A stretch of DNA of 64,000 nucleotides from Thauera sp. GDN1 (GCF_029223545.1 NZ_CP097870.1:2418001-2482000), one strand, 5' to 3'; positions 1-10,310 are shown, counted from the first letter of the stretch. A program made the numbers and translations. The notes: a model not told the origin generated them from the letters alone.

Positions 1-318
1 TCTGGCGCTTGGCGATCAGCGGACGGGCGATCGAGGTGCCGAGCAGGTACTCGCCTTCGTAGATGGTGTTGGCGCGGAACATCGGGAAGACGAAGTCGCG
101 CACGAACTCTTCGCGCAGGTCGTCGATGAAGATGTTCTCGGGCTTGATGCCGAACTTGAGCGCCTTGGTGCGCGCGGGCTCGAGCTCCTCGCCCTGGCCG
201 AGGTCGGCGGTGAAGGTGACCACTTCGCACTGGTAGGTGTCCTGCAGCCACTTCAGGATGACCGAAGTGTCCAGCCCGCCGGAGTAGGCGAGCACTACTT
301 TGTTGACGTCGCTCATGC
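1..318 (-). CDS. argG: Argininosuccinate synthase, N-terminal part (runs off the window)
   Basis: ArgG joins citrulline and aspartate with ATP to give argininosuccinate, the penultimate step of arginine synthesis, in the cytoplasm. Only the first 106 codons are inside the window. They begin [19 protein letters not shown]; the SGGLDTS loop (residues 12-18) is the pyrophosphate-binding motif of the N-type ATP pyrophosphatase fold. The ATG at 318 follows a purine-rich AGGAAACAGGAAAA stretch. The gene lies 77 bp downstream of argF and on the same strand, so argD-argF-argG is a probable operon. Confidence 0.97.
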
Positions 319-395
319 TGTTTTCCTGTTTCCTGCTGTGTTGCCGGCGCGCACGCCCGTGCGTGCCGTGATTGTCGGGTGCAAGTCCTGGCGGA

Positions 396-1319
396 TCAGT
401 TCTCGATGCGGCCGAGCACCAGGTATTCCATCAGCGCCTTCTGCGCGTGCAGGCGGTTCTCGGCCTCGTCCCACACCACCGACTGCGGGCCGTCGATGAC
501 CTCGGCGGTGACTTCCTCGCCACGGTGCGCCGGCAGGCAGTGCATGAAGACGGCGTCCTTGTTGGCCACCGACATCATGTCGGCATCCACGCACCAGTCG
601 GCGAAGGCCTTCATGCGCTCCTCGTTCTCGGCTTCGAAGCCCATCGAGGTCCACACGTCGGTGGTCACCAGGTCGGCGCCGCGGCAGGCGTCCATCGGGT
701 CGGCGAACTGTTCGAAGTTGTCGGTGCCGTAGAGGCCGGCGCGCTCGGGCTCGACCTCGTAGCCCGGCGGGGTCGACACGTGGACGTTGAAGTCCAGCAC
801 CTCGGCGGCCTGCAGCCAGGTGTTGCACATGTTGTTGCTGTCGCCGATCCACGCCACCGTCTTGCCCTGGATCGAGCCGCGATGCTCGATGAAGGTGAAG
901 ATGTCGGCCAGGATCTGGCAGGGGTGGTATTCGTTGGTCAGGCCGTTGATGACCGGCACGCGCGAGTTGGCGGCGAAGCGCTCGACGATGTCTTGCTCGA
1001 AGGTGCGGATCATCACGATGTCGCTCATGCGCGAGATCACCTGCCCGGCGTCCTCGACCGGTTCGCCGCGGCCGAGCTGCGAGTCGCGGGTGTTGAGGTA
1101 GATCGCCGAGCCGCCGAGCTGCTGCATGCCGGCCTCGAAGGACAGGCGGGTACGGGTGCTGGCCTTCTCGAAGATCATCACCAGGGTGCGGTCGAACAGC
1201 GGATGGTAGGGCTCGTAGCGCTTGAACTTGTCCTTGATCCACTTCGCGCGCGCGAACAGGTAGTCGTATTCCTCGCGCGAGAAATCCTTGAACTGCAGGT
1301 AGTGCTTGAGTGAAGTCAT
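396..1319 (-). CDS. argF: Ornithine carbamoyltransferase
   Basis: Transfers a carbamoyl group from carbamoyl phosphate to ornithine to form citrulline (arginine biosynthesis, cytoplasm). The 307-residue length is normal for the family. The carbamoyl-phosphate loop STRTR sits in [12 protein letters not shown] near residue 55, the HPCQ segment in [10 protein letters not shown] near residue 133, and the ornithine-site HCLPAHRG motif near residue 265. The start codon lies only 9 bp after the argD stop, indicating translational coupling; argG follows 77 bp downstream. Confidence 0.97.
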   Translation of the reverse strand: MTSLKHYLQFKDFSREEYDYLFARAKWIKDKFKRYEPYHPLFDRTLVMIFEKASTRTRLSFEAGMQQLGGSAIYLNTRDSQLGRGEPVEDAGQVISRMSDIVMIRTFEQDIVERFAANSRVPVINGLTNEYHPCQILADIFTFIEHRGSIQGKTVAWIGDSNNMCNTWLQAAEVLDFNVHVSTPPGYEVEPERAGLYGTDNFEQFADPMDACRGADLVTTDVWTSMGFEAENEERMKAFADWCVDADMMSVANKDAVFMHCLPAHRGEEVTAEVIDGPQSVVWDEAENRLHAQKALMEYLVLGRIEN

Positions 1320-1328
1320 GGGCGGTCC

Positions 1329-2504
1329 TCAGCCGTTCGCGAGGAAGTCGCGGATCATCGGCGCCAGCATCGACACCAGGGTCTGCGCGTCGGCGGCGGT
1401 GAAGGTCAGCGCCGGCAGCAGGCGCACCACGCGCTCGGAGGTGACGCTGAGCAGCAGGCCCTGCTCGGCCGCGCGGTTCATCAGCACGCCGCAGGGGCGA
1501 TCGAGCTCGATGCCGATCATCAGGCCGCGGCCGCGGATGTCGACGATGCCGTGCACGCCCTGGAGCGCTTCGGCCATGCCCTTGCGGATCGCTTCGCCGA
1601 CGGCGACGGCGTTGTCCATCAGCCCTTCGTCGACGATGGTGTCGAAGGTGGCCAGGCCGGCCGCGCAGGCGAGCGGGTTGCCGCCGAAGGTGGAGCCGTG
1701 GTTGCCCGGCCCGAACAGGCCCTTGGCCTTGCCCGCGGTGACGCAGGCGCCGATCGGCACGCCGGAGGCGAGGCCCTTGGCCAGCGTCATGATGTCGGGC
1801 TGGGTGCCGGCGTGCTGCCAGCCGAACCACTTGCCGGTACGACCCATGCCGCACTGGACCTCGTCGCAGATCATCAGCCAGCCCATTTCGTCGCACAAGG
1901 CGCGCAGCTCGCGCTGGAAGGCCTCGTCGGCGACGTTGACGCCGCCCTCGCCCTGAATCATCTCGAGCATCACGGCGACGACCGTGTGGTTGTGCTCACC
2001 GACCTTGCGGATGGCCTCGATGTCCTTGTACGGCACGCGGATGAAGCCCTGCACCAGCGGCTCGAAACCGGCCTGCGCCTTGCGGTTGCCGGTGGCCGAC
2101 AGCGTCGCCATGGTGCGGCCGTGGAAGGCGCTCTCCATGACGATGATGTGCGGCACGTCGATGCCCTTGTTGTGGCCGAACATGCGCGCGAGCTTGATCG
2201 CGGCCTCGTTGGCCTCGCAGCCGGAGTTGCAGAAGAACACCTCGTCCATGCCGGAGGTCGCGGCGATGCGATCGGCGAGTTGCTCCTGCAGCGGGATGCC
2301 GTACAGGTTGGAGGTGTGCAGCACGCGCGCGGCCTGGTCGGCGATGGCCTTGACCAGGCGCGGATGCTTGTGTCCGAGGGTATTGACGGCGATGCCGGAG
2401 AGGGCATCGAGATAACGCTTGCCAGTCTCGTCGTACAGCCACACGCCCTCGCCGTGCGTGAAGGCCACCGGCAGGCGCGCGTAGGTGTTCATGACATGGG
2501 ACAT
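1329..2504 (-). CDS. argD: Acetylornithine aminotransferase (class III PLP enzyme)
   Basis: PLP-dependent transaminase that converts N-acetylglutamate semialdehyde to N-acetylornithine; ArgD enzymes often also serve as succinyldiaminopimelate transaminases. The protein has 391 residues, the usual length. Visible features are the ICDEVQCGMGRTG segment, carrying the aspartate that contacts the PLP ring, and TLAKGLASGVPIGA with the Schiff-base lysine. First gene of the probable argDFG operon. Its leader contains a perfect 11-bp hairpin at 2539-2562. Family members annotated as succinylornithine or GABA transaminase are alternatives, but the argF/argG neighbours favour ArgD. Confidence 0.95.
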   Translation of the reverse strand: MSHVMNTYARLPVAFTHGEGVWLYDETGKRYLDALSGIAVNTLGHKHPRLVKAIADQAARVLHTSNLYGIPLQEQLADRIAATSGMDEVFFCNSGCEANEAAIKLARMFGHNKGIDVPHIIVMESAFHGRTMATLSATGNRKAQAGFEPLVQGFIRVPYKDIEAIRKVGEHNHTVVAVMLEMIQGEGGVNVADEAFQRELRALCDEMGWLMICDEVQCGMGRTGKWFGWQHAGTQPDIMTLAKGLASGVPIGACVTAGKAKGLFGPGNHGSTFGGNPLACAAGLATFDTIVDEGLMDNAVAVGEAIRKGMAEALQGVHGIVDIRGRGLMIGIELDRPCGVLMNRAAEQGLLLSVTSERVVRLLPALTFTAADAQTLVSMLAPMIRDFLANG

Positions 2505-2538
2505 GGGGTACCTCGATCTGAACTGAGCCAGTAAACGC

Positions 2539-2562
2539 GCACGGCGGCAGGTGCCGCCGTGC
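2539..2562. repeat. Perfect 11-bp inverted repeat in the argD leader
   Basis: GCACGGCGGCA (2539-2549) and TGCCGCCGTGC (2552-2562) are exact reverse complements separated by 2 nt. The hairpin lies 35 bp upstream of the argD start, probably in the 5' leader. No T-run follows on either strand, so it is not a standard terminator. It could be an RNA structure or a protein site; no function is shown by the sequence. Confidence 0.6.
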
Positions 2563-2623
2563 AGGAAGAGTGCTGAATGTTAAGCCAAAACCCGGCGCCC
2601 TGTACATAAGCCCGCCCACCCCG

Positions 2624-2679
2624 CGGGAGCGGCGGCGGCCGCTATCGACACCTGCTTTCGCGGCTGCCGCCGCTCCCAC
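2624..2679. repeat. REP-like extragenic palindrome, copy 1
   Basis: Arms GGGAGCGGCGGCGGCCGC (from 2625) and GCGGCTGCCGCCGCTCCCAC (to 2679) flank a roughly 17-nt loop. The same arm core (GGGAGCGGCGGC..CCGC) occurs at 3099-3169 and 5273-5335. The element lies in the argD/DUF3579 divergent spacer. It resembles the GC-rich REP families of Pseudomonas and Rhodocyclales, which are mobilised in trans by RAYT-type transposases. Confidence 0.75.
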
Positions 2680-2782
2680 CGCAAGGGCATGCAGGGGGTT
2701 TTCTGCTAGAATGCGGCCCGTTTTGAGTCCGGCATCCAAGAACCGGAACAAGGACATCCCCGAAGCCGCCAAGGCATCACAC

Positions 2783-3073
2783 ATGAACCAGAAGATCGAG
2801 AACTTCATCATTGTCGGGGTCACGAGGGAGGGGAGGAAATTCCGTCCTAGCGACTGGGCCGACCGCCTGTGCGGCGTCATGTCCGCCTTCGGCGCCGACC
2901 ACCGGATGACGTATTCGCCGTATGTGCGCCCGGGCTGCACGCTCAAGGGCGACAAGACCGTCCTGGTCGACGCCCGCCTCTACGACGTCGAGCCGCTGGC
3001 CTACAAGTTCATGGTGAACTTCGCCAACGACAACGACCTGCAGATCGAGTGGATGGGCGACGCGCCGCTCTGA
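2783..3073 (+). CDS. DUF3579 family small protein
   Basis: A 96-residue protein beginning MNQKIENFIIVGVTREGRKF and ending WMGDAPL. It matches the small betaproteobacterial DUF3579 family, whose function is unknown. There is no signal peptide or membrane segment; conserved-looking blocks are RPSDWADRLCG and VDARLYDVEPLAYKFMVNFA. The ATG at 2783 is chosen because family similarity starts there, although the frame is open further upstream through the REP element. The gene is divergent from argD and precedes rpsT and murJ. Confidence 0.85.
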   Translation: MNQKIENFIIVGVTREGRKFRPSDWADRLCGVMSAFGADHRMTYSPYVRPGCTLKGDKTVLVDARLYDVEPLAYKFMVNFANDNDLQIEWMGDAPL

Positions 3074-3098
3074 GCGCATCCACGCCGCACCGCGCCTC

Positions 3099-3169
3099 CT
3101 GTGGGAGCGGCGGCAGCCGCGAAATCATCGACCGCACATCTTGAATCGCGGCTTCCGCCGCTCCCACAG
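3099..3169. repeat. REP-like extragenic palindrome, copy 2
   Basis: Left arm CTGTGGGAGCGGCGGCAGCC starts at 3099; the right arm, CGGCTTCCGCCGCTCCCACA followed by G, ends at 3169. It lies between the DUF3579 stop and the rpsT terminator. The left arm is identical over more than 20 bp to that of copy 3 at 5273, which shows a common origin. Confidence 0.85.
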
Positions 3170-3213
3170 CAGAGCTGCACCGCGACGCATGGCACAAGCA
3201 GAGGGTCAGACAA

Positions 3214-3243
3214 CAAAAAAGCGACCCTAAGGTCGCTTTTTTT
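3214..3243 (-). terminator. Intrinsic terminator of rpsT
   Basis: A-run, GCGACC (3221-3226), loop CTAA, GGTCGC (3231-3236), then a T-run. On the minus strand the hairpin sits just after the rpsT stop and is followed by six or more U. The A/T-symmetric flanks mean it could also stop rightward transcription from DUF3579. Confidence 0.9.
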
Positions 3244-3281
3244 GCTCCGGCGCACGAGGCGCCAGCATCGCGCAGCAAGAA

Positions 3282-3548
3282 TCAGACAGCCATCGACTTG
3301 ACGGCGGCCGACAGACGGCTCTTGTGACGAGCGGCCTTGTTCTTGTGGATGATGTTCTTGTCAGCGATGCTGTCGATGGTGCTCATCGAGGTGCGAAAGA
3401 CCGACTGAGCCGCCGCCTTGTCGCCACCCACGATGGCCTTGCGCACGGCCTTGATCGCGGTACGCAGGCGGGAACGAAGGCTGGCGTTATGGGCGCGGGC
3501 CTTGGTCGCCTGACGGGCGCGCTTGCGAGCTTGTGCCGAGTTGGCCAT
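3282..3548 (-). CDS. rpsT: 30S ribosomal protein S20
   Basis: Primary 16S rRNA-binding protein of the small subunit. The 88 residues begin [20 protein letters not shown], the lysine/arginine-rich N-terminal helix typical of S20, with [15 protein letters not shown] and [16 protein letters not shown] further on. The frame is open 23 codons upstream, but family similarity and the position of the promoter at 3589-3617 fix the start at 3548. It stands alone, with its own strong promoter and terminator. Confidence 0.98.
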   Translation of the reverse strand: MANSAQARKRARQATKARAHNASLRSRLRTAIKAVRKAIVGGDKAAAQSVFRTSMSTIDSIADKNIIHKNKAARHKSRLSAAVKSMAV

Positions 3549-3588
3549 AGATTTGAATTCCGTATTGGTGGTTCTGGAAAAGTCCGCG

Positions 3589-3617
3589 ATTATATTTGCC
3601 GATCCCGGCGAATGCAA
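3589..3617 (-). promoter_or_regulatory. Sigma-70 promoter of rpsT
   Basis: On the minus strand, TTGCAT (-35, 3612-3617), a 17-nt spacer and a perfect TATAAT (-10, 3589-3594), 41 bp before the rpsT start codon. This is the best sigma-70 match seen in the window and fits a ribosomal protein gene. Confidence 0.85.
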
Positions 3618-3638
3618 GCGTATTCTTCAAGCACGTGC

Positions 3639-3667
3639 TTATCGTCCTGCCGGCGCGAGGCTATGAT
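3639..3667 (+). promoter_or_regulatory. Possible murJ promoter
   Basis: TTATCG (3639-3644), a 17-nt spacer and TATGAT (3662-3667), 51 bp before the murJ ATG. The -10 is good and the -35 weak (3 of 6). It is back to back with the rpsT promoter. Confidence 0.4.
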
Positions 3668-3717
3668 GCGCGCTTCGCATCATTCGGAGCGCCCGTGCGG
3701 CGCCCTTCCCCACCGGC

Positions 3718-5256
3718 ATGAACCTCCTGCGCGCCCTCGCCACCGTCAGCGGCATGACGCTGCTGTCCCGCATCCTCGGTTTCGTGCGCGACTTCGTGAT
3801 CGCGCGCGCCTTCGGTGCCGGGATGGCGACCGACGCCTTCTTCGTCGCCTTCCGCCTACCCAACCTGCTGCGGCGGATGTTCGCCGAGGGCGCGTTCTCG
3901 CAGGCCTTCGTGCCCATCCTCGCCGAATACAAGAACCGCCAGGGCGATGAGGCCACACACACGCTGGTCAACCGCGTGGCCACCCTGCTCGGCCTGGTGG
4001 TCGCGGTGGTCGCGGCGCTGGGCGCGCTGGCGGCGCCGCTGATCATCTACGTGTCGGCGCCGGGCTTCTCCGGCGATCCGGGCAAGTTCGAGCTCACCGT
4101 GGAGCTCACCCGCATCACCTTCCCCTACATCTTCTTCATGTCGCTGGTGGCGCTGGCGGGTGGCGTGCTCAACACCTGGAGCCGGTTTGCGATCCCGGCG
4201 TTCACGCCGGTGCTGCTCAACCTGGCCTTCATCGGCATGGCGCTGTTCGCGGTGCCGTATTTCGACCCGCCGGTGCTGGCGCTGGCGTGGGCGGTGTTCC
4301 TGGGCGGCGCGCTGCAGCTCGTGCTGCAGGTCCGCCCGCTGCTGAAGATCGGCATGATGCCGCGCTTCGACCTGAACCTCTCGGACCCCGGCGTGCGCCG
4401 CATCATGAAGCTGATGGCACCTGCAGTCCTGGGTGTGTCGGTGAGCCAGATCTCGCTGCTGATCAACACCATCTTCGCCTCCTTCCTGGAAAGCGGCAGC
4501 GTGTCGTGGCTGTATTACGCGGATCGCCTGATGGAATTCCCCGCCGGCCTGCTCGGCGTGGCGCTGGGGACGATCCTGCTGCCCAGCCTCTCCAAACTGC
4601 ACGCCGACGACAAGGCGGACGAGTTCTCCTCGCTCCTCGACTGGGGCCTGCGCCTGACCCTGCTGCTGACCCTGCCCGCGGCGCTCGGCCTGGCGCTGCT
4701 GGCGGTGCCGCTGGTGGCGACGCTGTTCAACTATGGTGCCTTCTCGGCCGCGGACGTGATGCAGACCCGCAGCGCGCTGGTCGCCTACAGCGTGGGCCTG
4801 ACCGGGCTGATCCTGGTGAAGGTGCTGGCGCCCGGCTTCTACGCCCGCCAGGACATCCGCACGCCGGTGAAGATCGCGATCATCACGCTGATCGCCACCC
4901 AGCTGATGAACCTCGCCTTCGTCATGCCGCTGCGCCACGCGGGCCTCGCGCTGGCGATCGGGCTGGCGTCGTGCCTCAACGCGGCCCTGCTCTACCGCGG
5001 GCTGCGCAAGCGCAAGGTGTATGTGCCGCAACAGGGCTGGGGCACGTTCGCCCTCAAGCTGCTGGCGGCTCTGGCGGTGATGGGCGGCGTGCTGTGGTTC
5101 GCGAGCGGGCCGGCGGCGTTGTGGACCGAGATCGGCGGCCTGGAACGCGCCGGCCGCCTGGCGCTGGTGGTCGGTGCGGGGGCGGTGGCGTATTTCGCGA
5201 CGCTGTTCGCACTCGGCTTCCGCCTGCGCGACTTCCGCCGCCGCGGCGCCGCGTAG
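3718..5256 (+). CDS. murJ: Lipid II flippase MurJ
   Basis: Inner-membrane flippase of the MOP superfamily that moves lipid II to the periplasm for peptidoglycan synthesis. The 512 residues match the family length, and about 14 hydrophobic segments can be seen. The N-terminus [22 protein letters not shown], followed by [38 protein letters not shown], is the family hallmark, including the functionally important arginines of TM1-TM2. The gene is divergent from rpsT, an arrangement common in betaproteobacteria. REP copy 3 follows its stop. Confidence 0.96.
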   Translation: MNLLRALATVSGMTLLSRILGFVRDFVIARAFGAGMATDAFFVAFRLPNLLRRMFAEGAFSQAFVPILAEYKNRQGDEATHTLVNRVATLLGLVVAVVAALGALAAPLIIYVSAPGFSGDPGKFELTVELTRITFPYIFFMSLVALAGGVLNTWSRFAIPAFTPVLLNLAFIGMALFAVPYFDPPVLALAWAVFLGGALQLVLQVRPLLKIGMMPRFDLNLSDPGVRRIMKLMAPAVLGVSVSQISLLINTIFASFLESGSVSWLYYADRLMEFPAGLLGVALGTILLPSLSKLHADDKADEFSSLLDWGLRLTLLLTLPAALGLALLAVPLVATLFNYGAFSAADVMQTRSALVAYSVGLTGLILVKVLAPGFYARQDIRTPVKIAIITLIATQLMNLAFVMPLRHAGLALAIGLASCLNAALLYRGLRKRKVYVPQQGWGTFALKLLAALAVMGGVLWFASGPAALWTEIGGLERAGRLALVVGAGAVAYFATLFALGFRLRDFRRRGAA

Positions 5257-5272
5257 ATCCCGTTTCGCCCCC

Positions 5273-5335
5273 CTGTGGGAGCGGCGGCAGCCGCGAAGAT
5301 CGTGCCGAGTTGATCGCGACTGCCGCCGCTCCCAC
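5273..5335. repeat. REP-like extragenic palindrome, copy 3
   Basis: The left arm CTGTGGGAGCGGCGGCAGCC starts at 5273 and the right arm, ending CTGCCGCCGCTCCCAC, stops at 5335, with an imperfect loop between. It lies between the convergent murJ and LysR genes. Its right arm continues into the 15-bp tandem repeat at 5326-5370. Confidence 0.85.
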
Positions 5336-5370
5336 GGGGGCCGCTCCCACAGGGGCCGCTCCCACAGGGG
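5326..5370. repeat. Three tandem 15-bp units grown from a REP arm
   Basis: CCGCTCCCACGGGGG (5326-5340) followed by two exact copies of CCGCTCCCACAGGGG (5341-5355 and 5356-5370), then a partial CCGCCCCAG. The unit is the outer part of the REP right arm plus five bases. This suggests local slippage or repeated insertion at the element's edge, immediately upstream of the LysR stop codon. Confidence 0.85.
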
Positions 5371-5388
5371 CCGCCCCAGTACGGCGGC

Positions 5389-6315
5389 TCAGGGCACCGG
5401 CGGCAGCGGGATCTGGTCGCTGCGCTGCGCGCCTGCGGTGAAGGCGCGGCAGTCGGCGAGGAACTGGCGAATCACCGCGCTGTGATACTTGCCGCGGTGC
5501 CAGACGAAGCTGAAACGCCGGCGCAGATCGAGCCCGGGCGTTTCCAGCGCGACCAGGCTGCCGCGGCGAAAGGCGTCGCGCAGCGCCAGCCGCGACAGGC
5601 AGCCCAGCCCGAGCCCGCTTTCGACCGCGCGCTTCACCGCTTCGGTGTGCTCGAGCTCGAGCCGCGGCACGATGCCGCCCGGCCAGTGGCGCAGCGCGGC
5701 GTCGAAGGTGCCGCGCGTGCCCGAGCCGCGCTCGCGCAGGATCCACGGCTGCTCGGCGATCTCGGCAACATCCACGCTGCCACGCCCGGCGAGCGGATGC
5801 TCCGGCGCGCAGAACACGACGAGCTCGTCCTCGACCCAGGTCTCCCCCTCGAGCTCGGCATCCACGATCTGCCCCTCCACCAGCCCGAGGTCGATCTCGT
5901 GGTGCAGCAGCATGCCGGCGATGGTCGCGGTGTTGTGCACCTGCAGGCGCACCCGGCTCTCGGGATGGCGCTGCAGGAAGTTCGACACGATCAGCGGCAG
6001 CAGGTAATTGCCGATGGTCAGCGTCGCCCCCACGCGCAGGCTGCCCAGGCCGCGCTCGCCGCGCAGCAGCGCCTCGATCTCGGCGGCGCGGTCGAGCAGC
6101 TCGACCGCATGCGGCAGCACCAGGCTTCCCTGATCGTTGAGGCGCAGGCGCTTGCCGTTGCGGTCGAAGAGCTGCTGGTCGAACTGGTTCTCCAGCTCGG
6201 CGAGTGCGGCGCTGGCGGCCGACTGCGACAGCGACAAGGCCTCGGCCGCGCGTGACACGTTCTCGCTGCGGGCGATCTCGACGAAGACCTGCATCTGGCG
6301 GAGGGTGAATCGCAT
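5389..6315 (-). CDS. LysR-family transcriptional regulator beside fpr
   Basis: A 308-residue LysR regulator. The N-terminal winged HTH (residues 1-60, MRFTLRQMQVFVEIARSENV then ALSLSQSAASAALAELE) is followed by a periplasmic-binding-protein-like effector domain (about 90-295). It is transcribed away from a ferredoxin-NADP reductase gene. The same arrangement is known for FinR and fprA of Pseudomonas, where the regulator activates the reductase under oxidative or sulfite stress. That role is inferred here from arrangement and family only. The stop codon lies 18 bp from the REP-derived tandem repeat. Confidence 0.88.
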   Translation of the reverse strand: MRFTLRQMQVFVEIARSENVSRAAEALSLSQSAASAALAELENQFDQQLFDRNGKRLRLNDQGSLVLPHAVELLDRAAEIEALLRGERGLGSLRVGATLTIGNYLLPLIVSNFLQRHPESRVRLQVHNTATIAGMLLHHEIDLGLVEGQIVDAELEGETWVEDELVVFCAPEHPLAGRGSVDVAEIAEQPWILRERGSGTRGTFDAALRHWPGGIVPRLELEHTEAVKRAVESGLGLGCLSRLALRDAFRRGSLVALETPGLDLRRRFSFVWHRGKYHSAVIRQFLADCRAFTAGAQRSDQIPLPPVP

Positions 6316-6334
6316 ATCGATCCAATCGGTAAGA

Positions 6335-6349
6335 GATAGAAATATTATC
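6335..6349. promoter_or_regulatory. Candidate LysR binding site in the LysR/fpr spacer
   Basis: AT-rich interrupted dyad GATA-N7-TATC (GATAGAAATATTATC) in an otherwise GC-rich spacer. A TAGAAT -10-like hexamer for fpr lies at 6375-6380, which places the dyad centre about 45 bp before the expected fpr start of transcription, a usual LysR activation position. The assignment is inferred. Confidence 0.4.
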
Positions 6350-6417
6350 CACTTTTGCGCTAACCAAGGACGCCTAGAATCCGCTCATCCGCAATTCCGG
6401 CACGAACGAGATATCTC

Positions 6418-7194
6418 ATGAGCAGCCTCATCACCGAACGCGTCCTCAGCGTCCATCACTGGAACGACTCCCTCTTCAGCTTCCGCACCACCCGCGACCC
6501 GGGCCTGCGCTTCGAGAACGGCCAGTTCGTGATGATCGGGCTGGACGTGAACGGCAAGCCCCTGACCCGCGCCTACAGCATCGCCAGCCCGAACTACGAG
6601 GAGCACCTGGAGTTCTTCAGCATCAAGGTGCCCGACGGCCCGCTGACCTCGCGCCTGCAGCACCTGCGCCCGGGCGACCCGATCGTGGTCAGCAAGAAGC
6701 CCACCGGCACGCTGGTGCTGCACGACCTCAACCCCGGCAAGCATCTCTACCTGCTCGCCACCGGCACCGGGCTGGCGCCCTTCCTGAGCGTGATCCAGGA
6801 CCCGGAAACCTACGAGCGCTTCGAGAAGGTGGTGCTGGTGCATGGCGTGCGTTTCGTGTCCGAGCTGGCCTACACCGACTTCATCACCCGCGAGCTGCCG
6901 CAGAACGAGTTCTTCGGCGAGCAGGTGCGCGAGCAGCTGATCTACTACCCGACCGTGACCCGCGAGCCCTTCCGCAACACCGGCCGCATCACCCACGTCA
7001 TCGAATCGGGCCGGCTGTTCGCCGACATCGGCCTGCCCGCGCTCGACCCGGCGCACGACCGCGTGATGATCTGCGGCAGCCAGGCGATGAACAAGGACTG
7101 CTGCGACCTGCTCGACGCGCACGGTTTCCAGATGTCGCCGCGCATCGGCGTCGCCGGCGATTACGTGATCGAACGCGCCTTCGTCGAGAAATGA
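6418..7194 (+). CDS. fpr: Ferredoxin-NADP(+) reductase
   Basis: FAD enzyme that exchanges electrons between NADPH and ferredoxin or flavodoxin in the cytoplasm. The protein is 258 residues, the size of the bacterial subclass I (Fpr) enzymes. The FAD motif RAYSIAS is near residue 50, the phosphate/NADP motif ATGTGLAPFLS near 115, and MICGSQAMNKD near 217. The C-terminus VIERAFVEK carries the aromatic tail region of this subclass. Regulation by the divergent LysR protein is likely. Confidence 0.93.
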   Translation: MSSLITERVLSVHHWNDSLFSFRTTRDPGLRFENGQFVMIGLDVNGKPLTRAYSIASPNYEEHLEFFSIKVPDGPLTSRLQHLRPGDPIVVSKKPTGTLVLHDLNPGKHLYLLATGTGLAPFLSVIQDPETYERFEKVVLVHGVRFVSELAYTDFITRELPQNEFFGEQVREQLIYYPTVTREPFRNTGRITHVIESGRLFADIGLPALDPAHDRVMICGSQAMNKDCCDLLDAHGFQMSPRIGVAGDYVIERAFVEK

Positions 7195-7274
7195 CCATGC
7201 CGGCCTGAACCGGCGGCAACCTTTTGCGCATGCGGGGCTCGAACGACTCCCCCCTCCTTCAGATGGAGCCCCGC

Positions 7275-7757
7275 ATGCCTTCTTCCCTCCACGACATCCA
7301 GGTCGAGCGCCTCGCCGGCGGCAGCACCAGGCTGGGCGAATACGCCGGCAAGCTGCTGCTGATCGTCAACACCGCCAGCCAGTGCGGTCTCACCCCGCAC
7401 TACGCCGGCCTCGAGAAGCTCTACCAGACCTACAAGGACCGCGGCCTGGTCGTGCTCGGTTTTCCGTGCAACCAGTTCGGTGCCCAGGAACCCGGCAACG
7501 CCGAGGAGATCGGCGCCTTCTGCACGAAGAACTACGGCGTCAGCTTCCCGATGTTCGCCAAGATCGAGGTCAACGGCGACGGCGCCCATCCGCTCTACAA
7601 GTACCTCAAGCAGCACGCCAAGGGCATCCTCGGCACCGAGGCGATCAAGTGGAACTTCACCAAGTTCCTGGTGAGCCGCGACGGCACGCGCATCGAGCGC
7701 TACGCGCCGACGACCACGCCCGAGGAACTGGTGAAGGATATCGAGGGGATGCTGTAG
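7275..7757 (+). CDS. Glutathione peroxidase-family thiol peroxidase (Cys type)
   Basis: Reduces hydroperoxides using a reactive cysteine. The 160-residue protein carries the peroxidatic cysteine in NTASQCGLTPHYAGLE (about residue 36), the GFPCNQFGAQEPG motif with a second cysteine and the catalytic glutamine, and WNFTKFLV with the catalytic tryptophan and asparagine. The ATG at 7275 is preceded at 7 nt by GGAG; an in-frame ATG at 7263 lacks such a site. Like other bacterial members it has Cys rather than selenocysteine and may prefer thioredoxin to glutathione as the reductant. Confidence 0.92.
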   Translation: MPSSLHDIQVERLAGGSTRLGEYAGKLLLIVNTASQCGLTPHYAGLEKLYQTYKDRGLVVLGFPCNQFGAQEPGNAEEIGAFCTKNYGVSFPMFAKIEVNGDGAHPLYKYLKQHAKGILGTEAIKWNFTKFLVSRDGTRIERYAPTTTPEELVKDIEGML

Positions 7758-7827
7758 CCAATGAGACCGCGAACGGGGGCGAAGAGCGCGAGTGCCGACC
7801 CACGCAGCGCATACGGCTCGGCGCACT

Positions 7828-8226
7828 TCACGGCGTCAGGAGCTCGACCGATGGGAAGTACTGCCGGTACTTGCGTGGATCTCGCGTCAGGATCGGCCAG
7901 CCTTCCACCGCGGCGTGGGCGCCAATGAAGAAGTCGGCCAGGACGCTGTTGCGCTGGCCGCCCTTGCGGCGATACGCGACGAACGCCTTCCCCGCGAGAA
8001 AGAGCGCCGGTCTGGGAAGCTCGCGGAGATCGACACCGAGGCCGCTGACCGCCTCATCCAGCGCCTCGACCGTCGAGAATGTCAGCGACAATTCGGCATA
8101 GATGATGGGGTTGATCGCAAGACGATGCACCTGCGACTGCCGGCGCAGCATGTCGATCGACCAATCCGCCCACTGCGGATCGTCTTCCAGCACGTCGACC
8201 AGGACGTCGGTGTCGACAAGCAGCAT
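7828..8226 (-). CDS. vapC: VapC-type PIN-domain toxin
   Basis: A 132-residue PIN-domain ribonuclease, the toxin of a type II toxin-antitoxin pair. It begins MLLVDTDVLVDVLE (D5/D7) and has the further acidic residues E45 (IIYAELSLTF), D98 (LADFFIGAHA) and D116 (TRDPRKYRQYFP) expected for the metal centre. The ATG overlaps the antitoxin stop by one base (TGATG), so the two are coupled. The frame is open upstream through the antitoxin gene, but similarity starts at this ATG. Confidence 0.93.
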   Translation of the reverse strand: MLLVDTDVLVDVLEDDPQWADWSIDMLRRQSQVHRLAINPIIYAELSLTFSTVEALDEAVSGLGVDLRELPRPALFLAGKAFVAYRRKGGQRNSVLADFFIGAHAAVEGWPILTRDPRKYRQYFPSVELLTP

Positions 8227-8462
8227 CAGTCGTCGCCACGCAGCAAGGCCATCAGGTCGTCCGTGCGCCACCTTACGTCGGCCTTGCCGCGCATGCGTTC
8301 GAAGCGATCATTCTCGTCGTGCAGTGTCCCGGGGCGTGTCAGTACCACCTCGCCCTCGCGGTTGATTCGAAACTCGATCGCGCAGCCGGGCTCGAGATGC
8401 AGCGCATCGCGGATGTGCTTGGGGATCGTCACCTGCCCCTTGCTCGTCAGTGTGGTGTGCAT
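8226..8462 (-). CDS. vapB: AbrB/MazE-type antitoxin of the VapBC pair
   Basis: A 78-residue swapped-hairpin (SpoVT/AbrB) DNA-binding protein: MHTTLTSKGQVTIPKHIRD is the classic N-terminal AbrB signature. The C-terminal part would wrap the toxin. The start at 8462 is supported by AGGGAGG 6 nt upstream; in-frame ATGs at 8486 and 8480 are less well placed. Such antitoxins repress their own operon, so the spacer to ettA (8463-8614) probably holds its operator. Confidence 0.92.
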   Translation of the reverse strand: MHTTLTSKGQVTIPKHIRDALHLEPGCAIEFRINREGEVVLTRPGTLHDENDRFERMRGKADVRWRTDDLMALLRGDD

Positions 8463-8614
8463 GTCGAACCTCCCTCTCATCTTCATTTCTTACACGCACG
8501 TGCAGCGTAATACCCTGATCAGCTAGCCGCAAGCGCCAAGCGTGCCTGCGGCCGCACGCTCGGGTAGACTCCCGCCTTTTCCGCCCCACCGAACACCCCA
8601 ACGAGGTACCCGTA

Positions 8615-10279
<1,665 letters not shown>

Positions 10280-10310
10280 TCGACCGACCGTTCGTCCGTC
10301 TCACCCGGCA

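Noticed and set aside
2505..2782. Riboswitch in the argD/DUF3579 spacer
   Set aside because: Only a simple hairpin and a REP element are visible; no multi-helix conserved aptamer was recognised.
7275..7757. Selenocysteine in the glutathione peroxidase
   Set aside because: The peroxidatic position is encoded by TGC (Cys), with no in-frame TGA and no SECIS-like need.
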